39,569 nucleotides of DNA from Nitrosomonas sp. JL21 (GCF_009833095.1 NZ_QRCB01000049.1:1-39569); one strand, 5' to 3'; shown: positions 26,726-36,514, counted from the first letter of the stretch. Numbers and translations: made by a program. Notes: generated from the letters alone by a model not told the origin.

Positions 26726-28429
26726 TTGAGAATTCTATTTCTCACGCATAGCTTCAATTGCTTGGCGCAACGTTTGTTTGTAGAACTGACGGGATGTGGT
26801 CATGATATTTCGATCGAGTTCGACATCAATGATGCGATTACCTGTGAAGCAGTAAATTTATTCCGTCCAGACCTGATCATTGCACCCTTTCTTAAACGCG
26901 CGATACCGGAATCGATCTGGCGTAATCATACGTGTTTCGTTGTTCACCCGGGAATTATCGGTGACCGCGGTCCTTCTGCATTGGATTGGGCAATCCTGAA
27001 GGGTTTGACGGAATGGGGTGTGACAGTATTGCAGGCCAATGCAGAAATGGATGCCGGTGATATCTGGGCGGCGGAGGTGTTTGCTATGCGGTTTGCCAGT
27101 AAAAGCAGTTTATATCGCCATGAAGTCGTTGAGGCGGCCACCCGTGCTGTCCTGACGGCTGTGAAGCGCTTCCAGTCAGGTATTTTTCATCCGGTTCCGC
27201 TGGATTATTCCCATTCCGATGTGCATGGCCGCTTGCATAAGCCGATCCGGCAAAGCGACCGCGCCATCAATTGGCAACACGACAGTACCGAGACTGTTTT
27301 GAGGAAAATTTACGCGGCGGATGGTTTTCCAGGCGTACTGGATACGCTTTTCGGACAACCCTATTATTTATTTGATGCTTGCAATGAACAAAATCTCAGT
27401 GGTGAACCGGGAACCATCATTGCCAAGCGTAATCATGCCGTCTGCCGTGCTACTGCCGATGGCGCTATTTGGATCGGCTATGTAAGGGGAAAAAAAGATA
27501 CAGAACCCACTGCCAAGTTAGCTGCAACCATTGTTTTGCAGGATTATTTGGCGGCCGTTCCGGAAATCCCGGCGGATTCGGACGCTGTTCAGTCGAGCAT
27601 GACCTACCGGGATATCTGGTTTGAGCAAAACAATAACATAGGTTATCTGCACTTCGAGTTTTACAATGGCGCGATGGATACCGCGCAGTGCGAGCGCTTA
27701 TTGAAAGCATATTTGCAAGCTGCCAAAAGCGATGTTCGAGTAATTGTATTGATGGGTGGGTGCGAGTTCTGGTCGAACGGCATTCATCTGAATCACATCG
27801 AAGCCGCTATCAGCCCGGCAGATGAATCATGGCGCAATATCAACGCGATGAACGATCTGGTTCAGGCCATCATTACCACTACCGATCGAATCACGATCGC
27901 AGCGCTGCAAGCCAATGCCGGCGCAGGCGGTGTTTTCCTGTCGCTGGCTGCAGATTATATTTACGCGCGTGAGTCGGTCATTTTAAACCCGCATTATAAA
28001 AACATGGGTAATCTATACGGATCTGAATACTGGACCTATCTACTGCCCCGACGTGTGGGTCAGCAAATCGATTCATTCATGCAAAGGCGTTTGCCTATTG
28101 GCGCTTTGGAAGCGCGTCGAATGAGATTGATTGACGATTGTTTTACTGGGGATCTGGACGAATTCAAGAAAAAAATTGCTCATATTGCTGAAACCGTTGC
28201 CCATGACCCAGAATTTTCGAAGTTGATAAACCGGAAATTCTTTCAGCGGCAACGAGATGAACAGCAAAAATCATTGCAGAGTTACCGTGATGAAGAACTT
28301 CAGAAAATGAAGCTCAATTTCTATGGCTTTGATCCAAGCTATCATGTGGCGCGCTACAATTTCGTGTACAAAATACCTCATGCCTGGACACCGCGCTATC
28401 TTGCGTGTCACCGAAGTCTGAGCGTGTAG
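26726..28429 (+). CDS. hypX: HypX, CO-ligand synthesis protein for NiFe-hydrogenase
   Basis: HypX makes the active-site CO from formyl-tetrahydrofolate via formyl-CoA, the route used by hydrogenases matured under oxygen. The 567 residues show the two expected halves. The first is an N-terminal formyltransferase-like domain (HPGIIGDRGPSALDWAIL, AEMDAGDIWAAEVFAM, LHKPIRQSDRAINW). The second is a C-terminal enoyl-CoA hydratase/crotonase-like domain (VIVLMGGCEFWSNGIHLNHI, QANAGAGGVFLSLAADYIYA, NPHYKNMGNLYGSEYWTYLL). The start is a TTG at 26726, nine bases after hypE; it reproduces the family's usual opening MRILFLTHSFN. Its presence predicts H2 oxidation under aerobic or microaerobic conditions. 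Confidence 0.95.
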   Translation: MRILFLTHSFNCLAQRLFVELTGCGHDISIEFDINDAITCEAVNLFRPDLIIAPFLKRAIPESIWRNHTCFVVHPGIIGDRGPSALDWAILKGLTEWGVTVLQANAEMDAGDIWAAEVFAMRFASKSSLYRHEVVEAATRAVLTAVKRFQSGIFHPVPLDYSHSDVHGRLHKPIRQSDRAINWQHDSTETVLRKIYAADGFPGVLDTLFGQPYYLFDACNEQNLSGEPGTIIAKRNHAVCRATADGAIWIGYVRGKKDTEPTAKLAATIVLQDYLAAVPEIPADSDAVQSSMTYRDIWFEQNNNIGYLHFEFYNGAMDTAQCERLLKAYLQAAKSDVRVIVLMGGCEFWSNGIHLNHIEAAISPADESWRNINAMNDLVQAIITTTDRITIAALQANAGAGGVFLSLAADYIYARESVILNPHYKNMGNLYGSEYWTYLLPRRVGQQIDSFMQRRLPIGALEARRMRLIDDCFTGDLDEFKKKIAHIAETVAHDPEFSKLINRKFFQRQRDEQQKSLQSYRDEELQKMKLNFYGFDPSYHVARYNFVYKIPHAWTPRYLACHRSLSV

Positions 28430-28542
28430 GTCTCGAACGAGAAGAACCCATCATAATAGGGAGAAAATGCTATATCTGATCATTAAGAGAACCTGTAGAG
28501 GCAGAGCGATGATCAGGCCGGGTGTGATCAATGAGCATATTG

Positions 28543-28575
28543 AGCACTGATTTCAGTGCTGCATGCCCGAATGCA
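28543..28575 (+). terminator. Tandem hairpins downstream of hypX
   Basis: A perfect 8-bp stem AGCACTGA-TT-TCAGTGCT (28543-28560) is followed at once by TGCAT/ATGCA (28560-28575). They lie between the convergent hypX and lipoprotein genes. No U-tract follows, so a processing or Rho-linked end is as likely as intrinsic termination. Confidence 0.4.
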
Positions 28576-28610
28576 GTAATTGTGCAGTTTTCCTAATGCA
28601 TTGTTCAGTA

Positions 28611-29045
28611 TTAGTTGTGAGTGTTGACGGAACGAGATTCTTCTACTAAATTGGGATCAAATTCCGGGGGGTTATCTGCCGGAATTGCGCCAGGGCATTT
28701 TTTTGCAACCGCCCATTGCTGCAGTGCGTCATATTCACTTTTTAGCTGAATATATTCCGCTTCCTGTTCTTTTGTACCTCCTAGTGCGAACAATGCGGCC
28801 CAGGAAAGAGATAAATCGGTGCCGAGTGTCCATTTATCTTTGGTCGGATGATTGTCCTTGGATTTGCCGGTCAATTGAATGACACGGTTCTGGATTCGGT
28901 CGATTTCGGCCGATAACTCATCGCAGCTATACGTCTGGAACTGAGACGGTAACACATAAGGCGCATGAGTGTTCTCGGATGAAGTGGCGCATCCTGATAA
29001 CGTGGTTGCGGATAGCAGAAATACCATAGAGATTGATTTTTTCAT
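28611..29045 (-). CDS. Small putative outer-membrane lipoprotein
   Basis: A 144-residue precursor with a short signal and lipobox LSGCAT (lipidated Cys about residue 19). I chose the ATG at 29045 because AGGA lies ten bases upstream; the ATG at 29054 overlaps that site. The mature protein has one helical region (YSCDELSAEIDRIQNRVIQL), then WTLGTDLSLSWAALFALGG, then EYIQLKSEYDALQQWAVAKK with a second Cys (KKCPG) that may bond with the Cys in YSCDEL. The sequence resembles a widespread family of small proteobacterial lipoproteins of unknown role. It is convergent with hypX. Confidence 0.82.
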   Translation of the reverse strand: MKKSISMVFLLSATTLSGCATSSENTHAPYVLPSQFQTYSCDELSAEIDRIQNRVIQLTGKSKDNHPTKDKWTLGTDLSLSWAALFALGGTKEQEAEYIQLKSEYDALQQWAVAKKCPGAIPADNPPEFDPNLVEESRSVNTHN

Positions 29046-29362
29046 GACACTCATTTCCTGTTGAGTTTCTCGTCTATTGCGATGCTTGGAATATTGCCAT
29101 TAAACTAATGAATGAATTGTACACTGTTATTTACGAATTCAGTTTTACAGCATGCAATGAGGTTATCCAGCGAGTTCTTCAGTAGAACGGTACCAGTGAG
29201 TTTCGATGAATGAAAAAAGAAAAAAATTTCAAAGCCATCACTTTCATTAAAAAACTCTGGAAAGTCACAAGCAATGGGCTGAGAAGTCTGAATTGCCAAG
29301 AGCAGCGGTTTTTTACTTTTCTGTTGAAATTTTATGGTATTGCAGTGGTAACTACGCTCAAA
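29046..29362. other. 317-bp stretch between the lipoprotein and PEP-CTERM genes
   Basis: No gene is supported. A lysine-rich plus-strand frame (29210-29407) lacks a ribosome site, and runs into the end of the PEP-CTERM gene. The stretch should hold the lipoprotein promoter and the 3' end of the PEP-CTERM transcript, but no clear terminator was seen. Confidence 0.45.
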
Positions 29363-29914
29363 CTATGCAAATTTACGGCGCCGGGCAACCCATCTTGCCC
29401 AGCCTAAGCCAGCCAGTAGCAGCGCATAAGTTGTCGGTTCTGGGACAGGCAACGCTTGCAGCGCGACAGAATATCGCCCAGCATCAGCTGTGCTTCGCAA
29501 ATGACCGCTGATGTCGAGATGATAAAGGCCGGCAGGCAGATGACCGAGGAGATTCCGAGCAGTGTTTCCCAGGAAAGTGCCGTATAACGTACTTTTTCCT
29601 GGGTCAGTATCACGCCATACTTCGACGATGAAGCCGGTGATTTCTGATATTTGAATGCCCAAGAAATTCAATGCATAGCTATGAGCTGAACCGGAAGCGC
29701 TTGGAAATGCCGGAATGGTAAAGCTGACATGGCTTTCAAAGGAACTGCTTGGAATTCCAGTCATCGTTATCGTAAGAATGCTGGGGAGGGTTCCGATGAT
29801 ACCCATATCAAAGATATTCTTCCTGGAATCGCTGTCAAAGTGATTCACAACGCTGGCGTGTATGATGCGGTTAGTCATTTGATTGAAGCGTTGAATGTGT
29901 TGAGTTTCATACAC
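29363..29914 (-). pseudogene. PEP-CTERM anchor protein, probably with a lost or shifted 5' end
   Basis: The C-terminus is a textbook PEP-CTERM sorting signal: VPEP (VPEPTTYALLLAGLGWARW) followed by the arginine cluster RRRK. It would be recognised by an exosortase not encoded here. The preceding beta-rich domain (VSFTIPAFPSASGSAHSYAL, then LPAGLYHLDISGHLRS) is normal for such exported proteins. The N-terminus is not: the open frame starts at a GTG (29914) with no export signal. The only good ribosome site serves an ATG at 29922 in another frame that stops after 15 codons (29875). None of the three frames contains a signal peptide, so a deletion plus frameshift at the 5' end is likely. A sequencing error cannot be excluded. 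Confidence 0.65.
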
Positions 29915-29922
29915 TTTTCCAT

Positions 29923-30295
29923 TTCGATATCTCCAACATGAGCTTACACATGAAGAATGAAAGGCAGCGATAACTGAGGGTCATGCGCACTTGCAAAAAA
30001 GCTGATACCTTTCGTGGGGCGGTGGGTATTGTATGTGCCATGACGGGATGATTCCATGAGAAAGTACGCCTGTTTTGCCAGTCCATCTATCCATTTCTAA
30101 ATAGTACAGATGTCCTGGGTGGCGATAGCACGGCACTTTAGGAATGCGCGCAGTCTACCGTTGACAGGAGAAAGCAACGGAGATGAGTCCCGGCAGGAAA
30201 TTGAATTTTGTTTTGATCACGGGCGTGATAATCTTTGCGCTGCCGAAAAAAGCCTGCAGCGATTTCCCGCTTATTTCTTATCATTTTTAAAACAC
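29923..30295. other. About 370-bp stretch upstream of the TraB-family gene
   Basis: It contains the divergent upstream regions of the PEP-CTERM and TraB-family genes. The TraB frame is open from 30110, but residues coded before 30296 look unlike the family. I see no RNA gene, repeat or clear promoter. Confidence 0.4.
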
Positions 30296-31537
30296 ATGAA
30301 TAAATTAGATCAGTCTGATATGGGTTTGCCGAAGAAAGGCGAGACGCTTACAGAGCCACTTAAAACAATCACGGTTGATGGCTGCATGATGACATTGCTG
30401 GGTACTGCGCATGTTTCCAAGGCCAGTGCCGACAAAGTGCAGGAATTAATCGCAACTGGGCAATATGACGCGGTTGCTATTGAGCTGTGCCCGAGCCGTC
30501 ATAAAGTGATTGTCAATCCGGATGCAATGGCCCGAATGGATTTGTTCCAGGTAATTAAAAAAGGCCAGGCCAGCATGGTGGCGGCCAGTTTGGCGCTGGG
30601 TGCTTTTCAGCAACGCATGGCGGAGCAACTGGGCATTGAGCCGGGGGCGGAAATGCGCGTTGCCATCAAGGATGCTCAGGCGGCGAAATTGCCAGTCTTG
30701 CTGATAGATCGCGAAATAGGTACGACCATGAAACGGATTTATCGGAACGTGTCGTGGTGGAAACGCATTGTAGTATTTGCTGGATTGATCGAAAGCGTCA
30801 TCAGCAAAGAGAAGTTCAGCGCCGAGGAAATTGAGAAATTAAAGGAAGGTGACGTGCTGGAGAGTTCCTTTTCAAAATTTGCCGAAGATGAAAAGGATTT
30901 ATTCCGACCATTGATCAGTGAGCGTGATGAATACATGTCGGCGCGCCTCATCAAAGAATGTACCGAGAATAACTATCAGCATGTCTTGGTGGTGATCGGC
31001 GCTGGACATCTGAAAGGCATGGCGCACTTGCTGACATCGCACGGCATTTCCGATCCGGATGACCGTATTGCCCGGTTGGATGAGATTCCGCCGTCTTCGC
31101 GGTGGGTCAAGCTGATACCTTCGCTGATTGTTGTGTTCATTTTGGCAGGTTTTGTCATCGGCTTCATGCGCGGCCCGGAAATCGGCCTCAACATGGTTGT
31201 AGACTGGATATTGATTACCGGTGGATTGTCGGCGTTGGGCACCGCGATGGCCCTGGCGCATCCATTGTCGATCTTGAGCGCCTTTGTGGCTGCTCCATTG
31301 ACGACTCTGCATCCTGCGGTGGGGGCCGGCATGGTGGTGGCTGCTGTCGAAGCTTATCTGCGAAAACCCAAGGTCAGCGACTTTAACCGTCTCAGGAATG
31401 ACACGACCACGCTGAAAGGCTGGTGGGATAATCAGGTTACGCGGGTTTTGCTGGTTTTTATTTTCTCCACGCTGGGCGCTGCTATCGGTACTTACGTGGC
31501 CGGATTCCGAATTTTTGAACAGTTGAGCAGCAGCTAG
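30296..31537 (+). CDS. TraB/PrgY (GumN-related) family membrane protein
   Basis: The family includes enterococcal PrgY, which limits pheromone signalling, and is thought to be a metal-dependent peptidase; the bacterial chromosomal role is unknown. With the ATG at 30296 the product has 413 residues. The hallmark GTAHVSKASADKVQELI (about 36-52) is followed by YDAVAIELCPSRHKVI, LPVLLIDREIGTTMKRIYR and VLVVIGAGHLKGMAHLL, giving the conserved His and Glu/Arg positions. The C-terminal third has about four or five membrane helices. The frame is open for 62 more codons upstream, but those residues lack family resemblance; no strong ribosome site marks either start. Confidence 0.88.
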   Translation: MNKLDQSDMGLPKKGETLTEPLKTITVDGCMMTLLGTAHVSKASADKVQELIATGQYDAVAIELCPSRHKVIVNPDAMARMDLFQVIKKGQASMVAASLALGAFQQRMAEQLGIEPGAEMRVAIKDAQAAKLPVLLIDREIGTTMKRIYRNVSWWKRIVVFAGLIESVISKEKFSAEEIEKLKEGDVLESSFSKFAEDEKDLFRPLISERDEYMSARLIKECTENNYQHVLVVIGAGHLKGMAHLLTSHGISDPDDRIARLDEIPPSSRWVKLIPSLIVVFILAGFVIGFMRGPEIGLNMVVDWILITGGLSALGTAMALAHPLSILSAFVAAPLTTLHPAVGAGMVVAAVEAYLRKPKVSDFNRLRNDTTTLKGWWDNQVTRVLLVFIFSTLGAAIGTYVAGFRIFEQLSSS

Positions 31538-31768
31538 GTAGTTACGAAAAGGTAACGCGTGAAGGTCAGGTAAGGCGAAATCGGATGAACATGCGCCACC
31601 AGCTCTGGTCAATGAGCAAGTGGAACCCGATCTGAATGCAGCCATACCGACATCGAGCGCGATAGTTTTACAGAACTCCGCCAAAGGGATCTGCACGGCT
31701 AACGTCGATAAGGCTATGATTTCTTCGTATTCCCATTGAGCGATTGAATCGCCAGAGGTAGCTTAATT

Positions 31769-33625
31769 ATGTTCGGTTTTTTCGAACGTCTCATCGATCC
31801 CTATCCGCCGGAGCATCCCACTGAACCGCCCAAAGGGTTGTTCCAGTTTTGCCGCCATTACGTTCGTGGCATTGAGATACATTTGGTCATCTTGGCGGTT
31901 CTCACAACCTGCCTGGCCATCAGCGAGGCCATGCTCTACGGTGTGCTGGGCCAATTGGTCGATTGGCTGGCGGAAAGAGAAACCGCGCATTTTCTGGAAA
32001 CGGAATGGCCAACGTTATTGCTGATGTCACTTTTCATTTTGATCGGGATTCCATTATTGGTGCTGTTGCATTCCTCGGTCATTCATCAAACGCTGATGGG
32101 CAATTTTCCAATGCGGGTGCGTTGGCTGTCGCACCGCTATTTGCTCGATCAAAGCTATACCTTTTTTCAGCACGAATTCAGCGGGCGTATTGCTACGAAA
32201 GTCCTGCAAACCGCGTTGGCCGTCCGCGAAACGGTGATGAAGTTGCTCGATGTGATTCTGTTCGTATCAGTGTACCTGGCGACTACACTGACACTGGTGA
32301 TCAATGCCGATCCGCGTTTGTGCCTGCCCTTGCTGGCTTGGTTGGTGCTATATCTTGGCGTGTTGTCGTATTTCGTGCCGAAATTGAAACGCATTTCCAC
32401 ATTGCAGGCGGATGCGCGTTCGCTGATGACCGGCCGGATCGTCGATAGTTATACGAATATACTGACCCTGAAATTATTTTCCCGGAGTCAGCGGGAATCG
32501 GCGTATGCCAAAGCCGGCATGGAAGAATTCATGGCGACGGTACATCCGCAAATGCGACTGTCGACACTGCTCAATGCCAGCGTCTGGATGATCAACATGC
32601 AGTTGGTATTCGTGACCGGTGCGCTGGGAATTTACCTGTGGTTGCAAGGCGCCATCGGGCCCGGAGCCATTGCCGTGGTCATGAGTCTGGCCATCCGAAT
32701 CACCGGCATGTCGCACTGGGTCATGTGGGAAGTCAATGCGCTGTTTGAAAATATCGGCACAGTCCAGGATGGCATCAATACCTTATCTCGACCGCAACAA
32801 GTGGTTGATGATGCCAATGCCCAGGAATTGAAAATCGAACGTGGCGAAATCGATTTCTATCGTGTCGGTTTTACGTATCATGCTGGCGAAAGGAATTTCT
32901 CACCCATCTTCGACAATTTCAATCTGCACATCGCCGCCGGTGAAAAAGTCGGCATCGTGGGTCGATCGGGTGCGGGCAAGTCGACCTTCGTCAATCTACT
33001 GTTGCGATTTTACGACGTGCAGCAAGGCACGATTACCATTGATGGGCAAGATATCCGCAGCGTGACTCAGGATAGTCTGCGCGCCCATATTGCGATGGTG
33101 ACGCAGGATACTTCACTGTTGCATCGATCCGTTCGGGACAATATTTTATTTGGCAGACCAACCGCCACGGATGATGAAATGATGGCGGCCGCCAAACAAG
33201 CTCATGCGCATGAATTCATTCTGAAGCTCAGAGATAACAAGGGCCGGACGGGTTATGACGCCCATGTGGGTGAACGTGGCGTCACGCTTTCCGGCGGCCA
33301 ACGACAGCGTATCGCGATTGCGCGGGTACTATTGAAAAACGCCCCCATCCTGGTGCTCGATGAAGCCACATCGGCGCTCGATTCTGAGGTCGAGGCCGGC
33401 ATTCAACAAAGTCTGTACCAATTGATGGAAGGCAAGACGGTAATCGCCATCGCTCACCGACTATCCACTATCGCGGCAATGGATCGCCTGATCGTGTTCG
33501 ACAAAGGGCAAATCGTGGAACAGGGCAGTCACGCCAAGCTCATCGCCAATAATCAGTTGTATGCGCAATTATGGAATCATCAATCGGGAGGATTCCTGGG
33601 GTTGCTTGAAAACCAACACCTCTGA
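31769..33625 (+). CDS. ABC transporter, fused permease/ATPase (exporter type)
   Basis: A half-transporter of 618 residues expected to dimerise. The six-helix membrane domain occupies about 35-330 and the ATPase the rest. Walker A is GRSGAGKST (398-406), the signature LSGGQRQR (from 507), Walker B ILVLDEATSALD (527-538), and the H-loop IAHRLST (His563); the Q-loop is VTQDTSLLHRSVRDNILFG. It resembles lipid/multidrug exporters of the MsbA and HlyB-like group; the substrate cannot be predicted. The N-terminal 30 residues are proline-rich and cytoplasmic (DPYPPEHPTEPPKG). An AGAGGT site precedes the ATG. It is separated by 231 bp from the TraB-family gene. Confidence 0.94.
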   Translation: MFGFFERLIDPYPPEHPTEPPKGLFQFCRHYVRGIEIHLVILAVLTTCLAISEAMLYGVLGQLVDWLAERETAHFLETEWPTLLLMSLFILIGIPLLVLLHSSVIHQTLMGNFPMRVRWLSHRYLLDQSYTFFQHEFSGRIATKVLQTALAVRETVMKLLDVILFVSVYLATTLTLVINADPRLCLPLLAWLVLYLGVLSYFVPKLKRISTLQADARSLMTGRIVDSYTNILTLKLFSRSQRESAYAKAGMEEFMATVHPQMRLSTLLNASVWMINMQLVFVTGALGIYLWLQGAIGPGAIAVVMSLAIRITGMSHWVMWEVNALFENIGTVQDGINTLSRPQQVVDDANAQELKIERGEIDFYRVGFTYHAGERNFSPIFDNFNLHIAAGEKVGIVGRSGAGKSTFVNLLLRFYDVQQGTITIDGQDIRSVTQDSLRAHIAMVTQDTSLLHRSVRDNILFGRPTATDDEMMAAAKQAHAHEFILKLRDNKGRTGYDAHVGERGVTLSGGQRQRIAIARVLLKNAPILVLDEATSALDSEVEAGIQQSLYQLMEGKTVIAIAHRLSTIAAMDRLIVFDKGQIVEQGSHAKLIANNQLYAQLWNHQSGGFLGLLENQHL

Positions 33626-33685
33626 TCTTTGATGATCGTGACGTGTTGTGCAATGGGAGAGCCTGTGTCAACACGGCTTAATTCC

Positions 33686-33728
33686 GACAAGATCCTTGTC
33701 ACACTGGGTTTTCGATGATGCGCGCATC
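33686..33728. repeat. Hairpin and 12-bp palindrome after the ABC transporter gene
   Basis: GACAAG-ATC-CTTGTC (33686-33700) and the perfect palindrome GATGCGCGCATC (33717-33728) lie in the 162-bp gap before the TonB-receptor operon. The first may end the ABC transcript; the second is operator-like. Confidence 0.35.
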
Positions 33729-33835
33729 GTTCTGTCGTTGTGCCCATTTTTGATATAAAGCCGCTAAAAACCTGATTCTTCATTTGTTTGGCCGGCAATT
33801 CGGTATGGTTAAATCGAGCAATTTACCATTCAAGC

Positions 33836-35845
33836 ATGCCGATCGTGTTGATTTCACAAACCCATTCCTTCTTTCTCCGCCGCCTGATGCTGAAAGCACT
33901 ATTGTTCGGCGTGCTCTATGGATATCTTCCTCCGCTACTTGCCTCCGCCAACTTGGAGCAATTGAGTCTGGAAGAACTGATGAACATCAGCGTCGTCGGG
34001 GCGTCAAAATACGAGCAAAAGCAACAACAGGTCGCCGCCGCGGTAAGCGTCATTACCCGCAAGGATATCCGAACCTACGGCTGGCGCACGCTGAATGAAG
34101 CGCTGGCCAGTCTGCCAGGTATTCATCCCACGTATGACTATCAATACGACTACCTGGGCACGCGCGGTTTTGGATTGCCGGGGGATTTCAATACGCGTGT
34201 GCTGGTTACAATTAACGGCAATCGCATTAATGACGCCACGTACGATCAAGGTCCGACAGGGCGGGATTTCCCGCTTGATATTGACCTGATCGAACGAATC
34301 GAATTCATTCCCGGTCCGGGCAGTGCCGTCTACGGTCAGAATGCGATGCTCGGCGTAGTGAATATCGTTACTCGTAAAGGCAGCGACATCAAAGGCGCTG
34401 AGTTGTCAGCCTCGTACCAAACCGTAGAAGTCATGCCACAAGAGCGTGTCACGTTGGGTAAACAATTCGATAATGGTACCGATGCACTCATCTCTTTCTC
34501 CGGTTTGCAATCGCGCGGCGCGAATCGTTTCTTTGAATTCGGTGATTCCGGCATTTCCGGTATTGCGCATCGCCTGGATGGTGAGGATGTTAAGCAAATG
34601 TTCGCACGCGCCTCGCATGGCCCGTTTTCGTTCGATTTTATATATGGAAACCGGCACAAGGGTGATCCAGTCGCTGTGTTCTTTACTGATCCTTTAACCA
34701 AAGGTGCTTCAATCATCGATCGCCGCCTCAACACACAAATTCAGTATAACGATAATTTTCTCAATGACACACTCAATGTGCTGGGTCGTGCATTTCTCGG
34801 CCGATACAGTTTTGAACAACCAGGGTTTTACAGCGGGGAAAAAACCACGAGTACTGGCCCGAGCGATTGGCACGGTGTGGAGTTGCGCTTGCTCTCCACT
34901 GCTTTTGCCGACCATAAGCTAATGGCGGGATTCGAATACCAGAACAATACCAGTATTACGCAAGCATTCCAGAACTTCGATAATCCAGAAGAGAATCTCC
35001 GTATTAAAAGCTCTGTGATGCGGTTGGGTTTTTACGTACAGGACGAATGGCGCATTACCGATACCCTGTCTGCAACCGCCGGCTTGCGTTACGATTACAA
35101 CCAATGGATCGGTAATCGTTTGAGTCCGCGCGGAGCGCTGATCTGGCAGGCTACCCCCAAGGCTACTTTCAAGGCGCTTTATGGGCGTGCGCACCGCTCA
35201 CCGAATTCATACGAACGTGACTATGGTGACGGTGTTTCACAAGTAGCCAATCCAGGATTGCATAGCGAAGCGGTGGATACGGCGGAGTTGGTAGCTGATT
35301 ATCTGCCTTATCCCACACTCAATCTGCGCGCCACGATGTATGCTTGGGATATGTACAACCTGATCACGTTAGCAACCGACCCCATCAGCGGCCTGTCACA
35401 ATATCAGCAGCATTCCGGCAAAGTACGGGCTAGGGGAGGGGAATTGTCGCTGGACAAAACCTGGGATTGGGGTGCGCGATTTCGAGGCAGTTTCGGTGTA
35501 CAGAATATCGAACAAAGAAGTTCTCAGCTTCTGAATGCGCCTTATTATCTGGGTAAGCTGAATTTTTCAGTTCCGATACCGTTGATTTCAGGTTTGCGAG
35601 CGGGCTTTGAATTGCAATATTACGGCAAGCGAAAAACGCTGGACGGCAGCTATACCGATAGTTATGTGCTTTCCAATTTGAATATGGTTACCGATGTCCG
35701 GTGGATCAAAGGATTGGAAGCATCCTTGAGTTTTTATAATCTCTTCAACGAGCATTATCAGCATCCGGCGGCTGATACGAACTGGCAGAACGCCCTGACA
35801 CAACCCGGCCGCACAGTTCGCTTTCGATTGGATTACCGTTTTTAG
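33836..35845 (+). CDS. TonB-dependent outer-membrane receptor
   Basis: A 22-strand receptor driven by TonB-ExbBD, of unknown ligand. From the ATG at 33836 it has 669 residues. A later ATG at 33887 gives a tighter signal peptide (MLKALLFGVLYGYLPPLLAS) and is a fair alternative; the frame is also open from a TTG at 33788. The mature start NLEQLSLEELMNISVVGASK is typical of a large receptor clade often called 'TonB-dependent receptor plug'. The plug has VSVITRKDIRTYGWRTLNEA, LVTINGNRINDATYDQG and IEFIPGPGSAVYGQNAMLGV. The barrel ends VRFRLDYRF with the terminal Phe. It lies 12 bp upstream of a yfiR-like gene and heads a signalling operon. Confidence 0.94.
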   Translation: MPIVLISQTHSFFLRRLMLKALLFGVLYGYLPPLLASANLEQLSLEELMNISVVGASKYEQKQQQVAAAVSVITRKDIRTYGWRTLNEALASLPGIHPTYDYQYDYLGTRGFGLPGDFNTRVLVTINGNRINDATYDQGPTGRDFPLDIDLIERIEFIPGPGSAVYGQNAMLGVVNIVTRKGSDIKGAELSASYQTVEVMPQERVTLGKQFDNGTDALISFSGLQSRGANRFFEFGDSGISGIAHRLDGEDVKQMFARASHGPFSFDFIYGNRHKGDPVAVFFTDPLTKGASIIDRRLNTQIQYNDNFLNDTLNVLGRAFLGRYSFEQPGFYSGEKTTSTGPSDWHGVELRLLSTAFADHKLMAGFEYQNNTSITQAFQNFDNPEENLRIKSSVMRLGFYVQDEWRITDTLSATAGLRYDYNQWIGNRLSPRGALIWQATPKATFKALYGRAHRSPNSYERDYGDGVSQVANPGLHSEAVDTAELVADYLPYPTLNLRATMYAWDMYNLITLATDPISGLSQYQQHSGKVRARGGELSLDKTWDWGARFRGSFGVQNIEQRSSQLLNAPYYLGKLNFSVPIPLISGLRAGFELQYYGKRKTLDGSYTDSYVLSNLNMVTDVRWIKGLEASLSFYNLFNEHYQHPAADTNWQNALTQPGRTVRFRLDYRF

Positions 35846-35857
35846 CCCAATACATTC

Positions 35858-36514
35858 ATGACGTTGCGACAAAGTAAGTGCTGCCCATTCGGTCAACCCG
35901 CGATTCATCACGGGGGGGAGCAGGGCGTTTTGTCGACAAGGCTGGCCGTGGTGCTGTGCTTTTTGTATGGATGGGGTAGGCGGAGTGCCATCGGGTTCGG
36001 CTTCCTGTTGATGTTGCTGCATGGTCTTTCGTTGCTGGGCTATTCTTCTTTGACTCATGCCGAGCAATTACCGGAATATCGCCTGAAAGTGGCGTTTCTC
36101 TACAATTTTGCGACTTATACCGAATGGCCTGAGTTACCGGATCAAGTGCTGACGATATGTATTTATGGCGATGATCCATTTGGCGAGTACTTGCAACATT
36201 TGCGGCAGAAAAAAGCGAATGAACGCGAACTATCGGTTCGGCACATCACGCATCTCGAAGAGCTTTCGGTTTGTCAGATCGTTTTCATTAGTCGCTCAGC
36301 GACAGAACAACTCGGCAAGATCATCGATGTGCTGAATGCCAAGCCGGTATTGACGATTACCGATATTCCCGGGAGCACTCAGCAAGGCGTGATGCTCACG
36401 ATGACCTTGAAAGACGGCAAAGTCACTTTTGAAGCCAATCTTGCCAGCGCCAAGAAGAGCGGTTTGCGGTTGAGTTCGCAATTACTTCGTTTCGCCACGG
36501 AGGTTTATCAATGA
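35858..36514 (+). CDS. YfiR-family (DUF4154) periplasmic protein
   Basis: YfiR in Pseudomonas is a periplasmic, redox-sensitive repressor of the diguanylate cyclase YfiN, acting on its CHASE8 sensor. The DUF4154 domain here (about residues 70-215) begins [20 protein letters not shown] and includes [31 protein letters not shown] and the glycine-rich [13 protein letters not shown] end; two cysteines sit at conserved places. The 218-residue frame from the ATG at 35858 has an unusually long N-terminus with two hydrophobic segments, so the true start may be further in, nearer the second, signal-peptide-like one (ending THA|EQ). It lies between a TonB-dependent receptor and a hybrid kinase, overlapping the latter by 4 bp. 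Confidence 0.9.
   Translation: MTLRQSKCCPFGQPAIHHGGEQGVLSTRLAVVLCFLYGWGRRSAIGFGFLLMLLHGLSLLGYSSLTHAEQLPEYRLKVAFLYNFATYTEWPELPDQVLTICIYGDDPFGEYLQHLRQKKANERELSVRHITHLEELSVCQIVFISRSATEQLGKIIDVLNAKPVLTITDIPGSTQQGVMLTMTLKDGKVTFEANLASAKKSGLRLSSQLLRFATEVYQ

Noticed and set aside
29210..29407. Plus-strand lysine-rich frame of 65 codons
   Set aside because: It overlaps the 3' end of the PEP-CTERM gene, lacks a ribosome site and has no recognisable domain.
30110..30295. N-terminal extension of the TraB-family protein
   Set aside because: These 62 codons do not resemble the family, whose first conserved segment starts about 35 residues after the Met at 30296.
30899..31696. Minus-strand open frame of 265 codons opposite the TraB-family gene
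   Set aside because: It lies almost wholly within a well-supported gene; its composition is rich in Arg, His, Gln and Ser, typical of an antisense shadow, and it shows no ribosome site or domain.
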